64,000 nt of DNA from Catonia carolina (taxonomy: Eukaryota; Arthropoda; Insecta; Hemiptera; Achilidae), in assembly GCA_035578175.1 (NCBI GenBank), contig JAQMRL010000003.1, positions 90,994,469-91,058,468 on the forward strand, given 5' to 3'. The translations under genes were made by a program, and so were the position numbers. A model generated the notes under the pieces. The model was not told the origin of the DNA, made no database searches, and saw nothing but the letters and a program-made list of their open reading frames with translations. How positions within the stretch are numbered: the first letter of the stretch is position 1; every line of letters begins with the position of its first letter. This document shows, piece after piece, positions 59,990 through 64,000 of the stretch.

Positions 59990-61425
59990 CTATAGACCAA
60001 CCCGGTGGGTCTTTTATTTTTAATCCATATTTATACAAACTACAAAAACGAACGAAATTATATAGTAAAAGAAATTTACAAGAAACTTTGTGGTAACGAG
60101 GACCATAAATTGATATACGAGGTGTGGCTATTAAATAACGAGACTAACGATCTCCAGTTAAGTTCGGTGTACATATATTTTGGAATCATGGTCTTATTAT
60201 TTATCACTTCTCATTTTTTTCATTTTAACGGAGGTTTTGGTTATTTGTTTTTATCTAATTTTGATTGTAAATAATAATTCAGAGTAGTATAATATGTATA
60301 ATATGTTTTGTTCATGAGTTGATTCTAATTGATAAGTTGCATTTATTGTTATACAACAGATTTTGCATTAAAAAAAAAGTTATATGAAAAAAAGCTATTA
60401 TAAAACTCCGTGATTGTGTTTCGTATTAGTCGGTTTCCGTTTTCAGGAAGTTTTCCGTTAAACGTTAATTTCACAGATGTTTTAAGTTAATTTAAAAAAG
60501 ATAACTAAGATTAATTACGGAAAGTATTCTGGATGATTTGGTAATAATCAAGTTTTCCTTTCACGTTAATTCTAAAAATCACAATCTTGATGAAGAGAAC
60601 TTAAAATGTTTATTTTGAATATTAGTGTAGTATTTTCTAAAAATTTTTATTGAAGGCTTACTTTACAGCAAAAAGCTAAAAAATATAACAAAAATTAAAT
60701 TAAAGATCTTAAAACCGAATACTTATTTAAAAAATTACTTTTTTGTATGTATGTATAATGATTTTTGTATGGTAAAATATTTAGTCGCACTAATAATTAT
60801 TAAATCTCTACTATTTTATTTAAATTATCATGTTTATTACTAAAAGTTAAGCTTAGTTAGACTAAAGAACAAAGAGAATACTAACGGTGGAAAATGAAAA
60901 CAACCAAAACATGATTTACGCTAATTGAAAAGTTGAGAACTTTTTACAAAAGTTTGCAGGACAATAAATATTTTTAAAAACAATTAACAAGCGTTAAAGC
61001 TTTTGTTACAGTTAATAAAAAATCCTCTCCAGATAAATGTTTAGTGTTTCTTCATGTTCACGTGTACATTATTATTACTATAAATACGTGTAAATATAAA
61101 TCCAACTAACAAAGAACAAAGTAAAAACAGTACAGATACACTTTGTAAAATTATGGTTGGTTGAGATCAAAAAACCTCAAACTTTTTTTTTTGTAAAGAG
61201 AGTTTTGAATGAACGTACTCACATACACAATCTTCATGGAGTTTTTAAATACACGTAAACTATAAATACATGTACACAAATTGAATACTTAATAACTTAC
61301 TTATGAAATTAGCGTGAATTCCACATCACTTTTTTACTAGCTATTTTTAAGTAGCCTACTATACCGTTTATTTCGGATTCTTTCAGCATCTAGTATTTCT
61401 AAAAAAAACTGATACCGTACTACTT
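59990..61425. other. AT-rich stretch, nothing recognised
   Basis: The 89-codon plus-strand frame at 60005-60274 is hydrophobic near its end but has no domain or promoter and is not called. Otherwise no features. Confidence 0.45.
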
Positions 61426-61429
61426 TTAC

Positions 61430-62045
61430 GCCGGTCCGTAGTTCATATTTTGCCCACTGTTGGCGCTCTGATGGATTGCTGCTGCCGATAGATAGCGCAG
61501 CAGTCACACCTCTCGCAGTGCGTGTGCCAAGTGGCAAGATGTATCTACGGTACTGGCGGATACGATAGTCGAAGGTGACTAAGCAGTATCGATTCAAACG
61601 TTATCGAAGGTCGATACGGAAGAATTGCCGCTCTACTTTGAGTCTATTCTTTTTGCTACCTACACCTCCCTTCCCTACCCCACGCTTCACCGGCGACTGC
61701 TCCTCTTCGAGGTAGCGGTGAAAGGTGCTCGCTGCGTCGGCGACTGCTCCTATTCGATTAGGCAGCGGTACAGACGACCCCGCTTCGCTTCACTGGCGAG
61801 ACTGCTCCTATTCGGAGGCAGCAGTAAAAGGTGATCGCTGCGTCGGTAACTGCTCCTAATCGTTTAGGCAGTGGTAAAGAAGACCTCCCTTTCGCTCGCC
61901 AGCGGCTGCTCCTCTTTAAAGTAGCGGCGAAGGCTTCCCCAACCATTGTTCTTTATTTTTTAACTACGCCGCCGGATACCCTGCCGCTCCGGCTGGTCCT
62001 ATGATGCTCCGGCTGGTCTACAGATTGTGCTACTAAAAGCTGGTG
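61430..62045. other. GC-rich island with repeated hairpins
   Basis: A second GC-rich block in the AT-rich background. It contains five related hairpin words (listed separately) and, downstream, two direct copies of GCTCCGGCTGGTC (61986-61998 and 62006-62018). Small frames on both strands follow the repeats and are not convincing. It could be a transposon leader, an LTR, or a promoter island. Confidence 0.5.
61697..61925. repeat. Five-unit hairpin array with alternating spacing
   Basis: Starts at 61697, 61744, 61802, 61850 and 61906, each unit beginning CTGCTCC and closing with a G-rich arm such as GGAGGCAG or TAGGCAG. Spacings are 47, 58, 48 and 56 bp, so the array is a dimer repeat of about 105 bp. 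Spacers alternate as well: type A contains GGTGNTCGCTGCGTCGG, type B contains a pyrimidine-rich TTCGCT block. Confidence 0.8.
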
Positions 62046-62049
62046 GCGA

Positions 62050-64000
62050 CAAAACAAAATGTTTTTTTTTTTTAATTTAACACATGTTAATACAAAGTGA
62101 TTACTTCAATTTATTGTTACAGGTATACCAACTAGAAATTCCAATAAACTACTTAACTTATTTAACTAAAACGAAATATGTAAAATGATAATGGTTTGTA
62201 TAAATATTTAAATAGTTGAATCTTACTTAGAGTTTTATAACAATTTCACGCTAATTGTCAGTCACGAAAACTTGCTTCAATACGTGACGCAAACATTTTT
62301 AACCAAATAACGTTAAAACTGTTCACAAAACACTCAAACAAAGAAAACGGTAGCCGCTTTTATACAGAAATAAAACATCGAAATTTCTCAAAGGATAAAC
62401 AATATAGAGAAATAAATAAATGACAGAAAATTCTACTCTATACTAGAAAAACAACAAGACTGGAGCGCTAGGAAAGTAATTAATTATCAACAGGTGAGGT
62501 CACTGACATAAACGCAAGGTCACAAAAACACAATCGTCCAACTAGTGTACGTCACAATACATTCGTCAACTTACTTTTGTTTTGATAGCTGTATAATGAA
62601 GATGATTTCCACGAATTTAATTAATATTTTATTTAGGTGTTCTTCCTAACTCACCGTATGGATAGTAAATTCAATTGAAAACCCGCTTAAATGATGCCTA
62701 GGATTGACAGATTTGATCTCCGTTTTAATAGGGCTATACTTTAGTTTTTTTTTTTTAAATTATGGAGCTAAATATATTTTAGGTAAACTTTGAATGAATA
62801 AATTTTTAGACAACCAACAGCTCCAAAACTTTAGAATATAACACAATTTTGTGGAACTAATTAATGATGTATTATACTTTTAGAAAGCCATCAAATAATT
62901 TTTGCATTTTAGTTTTGTGCTGTTATTTTATTCATTTATTTTGTTACTTAATAGATCGATTAAATTGAACAATATTAATAATATTATAAAACTGTATGCA
63001 AATAGGTATATAGATAGCTTACAGGAAAATATTGCATAACAATATGCTAACCGTAGCGGAAACAACAATGATTCTCGAACCAACAAAAGCAAAAAGATTG
63101 AAAAAGAATAAAGAAAATATCCTTAAGAAAATATTTTCACACGTTAATAAAGATGGAATATGATTAAACAACTAAAGTAAAAATATATAAACACTCACAA
63201 ATGATCACAGATGCTTTCAGTAGAAGGCGAGCGAGATGTTACGGTACTTACACAGGCTGTACAAGAACAGAATCACAAAATGAATTTGTAGATAATAAAA
63301 CACCAGAAAATTAAGTCAAAATGAATAACTTAATCAGATGAAGACATCAAACAACTAAACGTCTCAAAAAACGACAAAAATAATGTGAACAATTTTAGAA
63401 ACATCAAAATACACAAGTTTGAATAAGAACGAAGAAAGAAGGAAGGAATAAAGAGAATGCATGAAAAACCGGAGGATGGTCAGGAGAATACAATAAAAAC
63501 ATGGAAGCCTTCAGGTTCTTACAATGTATTTTCTCTTACGCTTTAACAGCGAATATTCTTCTTAGAATGCCGACGCTATCAATGAATATTGGCTACAGCT
63601 CTGATAAATCAGCTCTATCGTCAACCACCCTCAAAAGAGAATGCACACGCATGTTTGTTTAAGCTGTAATAACCTTCAACCATGAGATTTTCTTTGTTCA
63701 GCGTTACGTCTACCATCAATCTTGTCGTCAAGAATAAAAATTTAAAAAGCTCATATTCGTCACCCTTTTATAATTGACCAAGGTCTTCTTTCTTTTGATT
63801 ATGCTCATTAATGGTTCGCGCCCATACGTCTCAAAACGTAAGTTACATGATCACCCCCAAAACATTTAAGTTTACGCCACGTTACTGATGCTAACCATTC
63901 GGTGAGATAATATCATACTAAATAAAAATTAAACCTAATCTTACTGTAGTCATTTTAAAATATTATAAATTTTCTTTTGAACTTCATCAAGTTTTCGTAC
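62050..64000. other. AT-rich end of window
   Basis: No supported gene, terminal repeat or tRNA-like block. A moderately CG-richer patch lies around 63430-63850 without a long frame. Confidence 0.45.

Noticed and set aside
60005..60274. An 89-codon plus-strand gene with a hydrophobic segment
   Set aside because: AT-rich DNA readily gives Ile/Leu/Phe-rich frames; there is no start context or family.
61697..61925. A CRISPR array
   Set aside because: Units are degenerate, alternate in spacing, have related spacers, and lie in an animal genome.

Overview
This is an AT-rich window from an animal nuclear genome, almost certainly an insect. Supporting signs are arthropod-type TATA plus TCAGT-like start sites in the LTRs, GT-AG introns, and the mix of mobile elements: RTE-like and Jockey/R1-like LINEs, mariner and pogo/Tigger DNA transposons, and tRNA-derived SINEs. 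The order is not resolved. No complete host protein gene is visible. The window reads as intergenic or intronic DNA built up by transposition, with a few small segments that could belong to a host gene.

Layout. 0-6 kb: mostly featureless AT-rich DNA, one reverse copy of a CA-bearing repeat (here Rep1) with a SINE inside, and a promoter-like NRF-1 plus CRE palindrome pair near 4.15 kb. 6.2-11.1 kb: a near-complete RTE-like LINE on the minus strand and a 5'-truncated Jockey/R1-like LINE on the plus strand, each bounded by (TTA)n. 11-23 kb: a decayed LINE, SINE-A copies, a candidate LTR, two Rep1 copies (one carrying a LINE tail with a 13-bp target duplication and a SINE-C), an internally deleted mariner, and a strong-looking 58-nt candidate exon on the minus strand. 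23-34 kb: long blank stretches, a Jockey tail, a mariner fragment, SINE-B copies and Rep1. 34-55 kb: a LINE fragment, a Tigger-like element holding a transposase tail and a SINE-B, more Rep1, SINE-A and SINE-B, two solo LTRs of one family, mariner relics, a second copy of the Jockey tail, and a promoter/first-exon candidate near 48.8 kb. 54.9-57.9 kb: an intact-looking pogo-superfamily transposon with perfect 20-bp terminal inverted repeats, a TA duplication, a three-exon transposase and a set of repeated 15-mers. 58.5-64 kb: two GC-rich islands. One ends in a perfect histone-type mRNA 3' stem-loop without a histone gene; the other carries five regularly spaced hairpins. The rest is AT-rich sequence.

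How it fits together. The transposase at 55.5-57.6 kb is the only intact long coding sequence. Its terminal and internal 15-mers are its likely binding sites. The LINEs could have supplied the machinery for the SINEs. Rep1, solo LTRs, mariners and Tigger are nonautonomous or dead copies. The host-gene hints (exon at 22.3 kb, promoter/exon at 48.8 kb, both minus strand) could be parts of one long gene with TE-filled introns, but this is inference.
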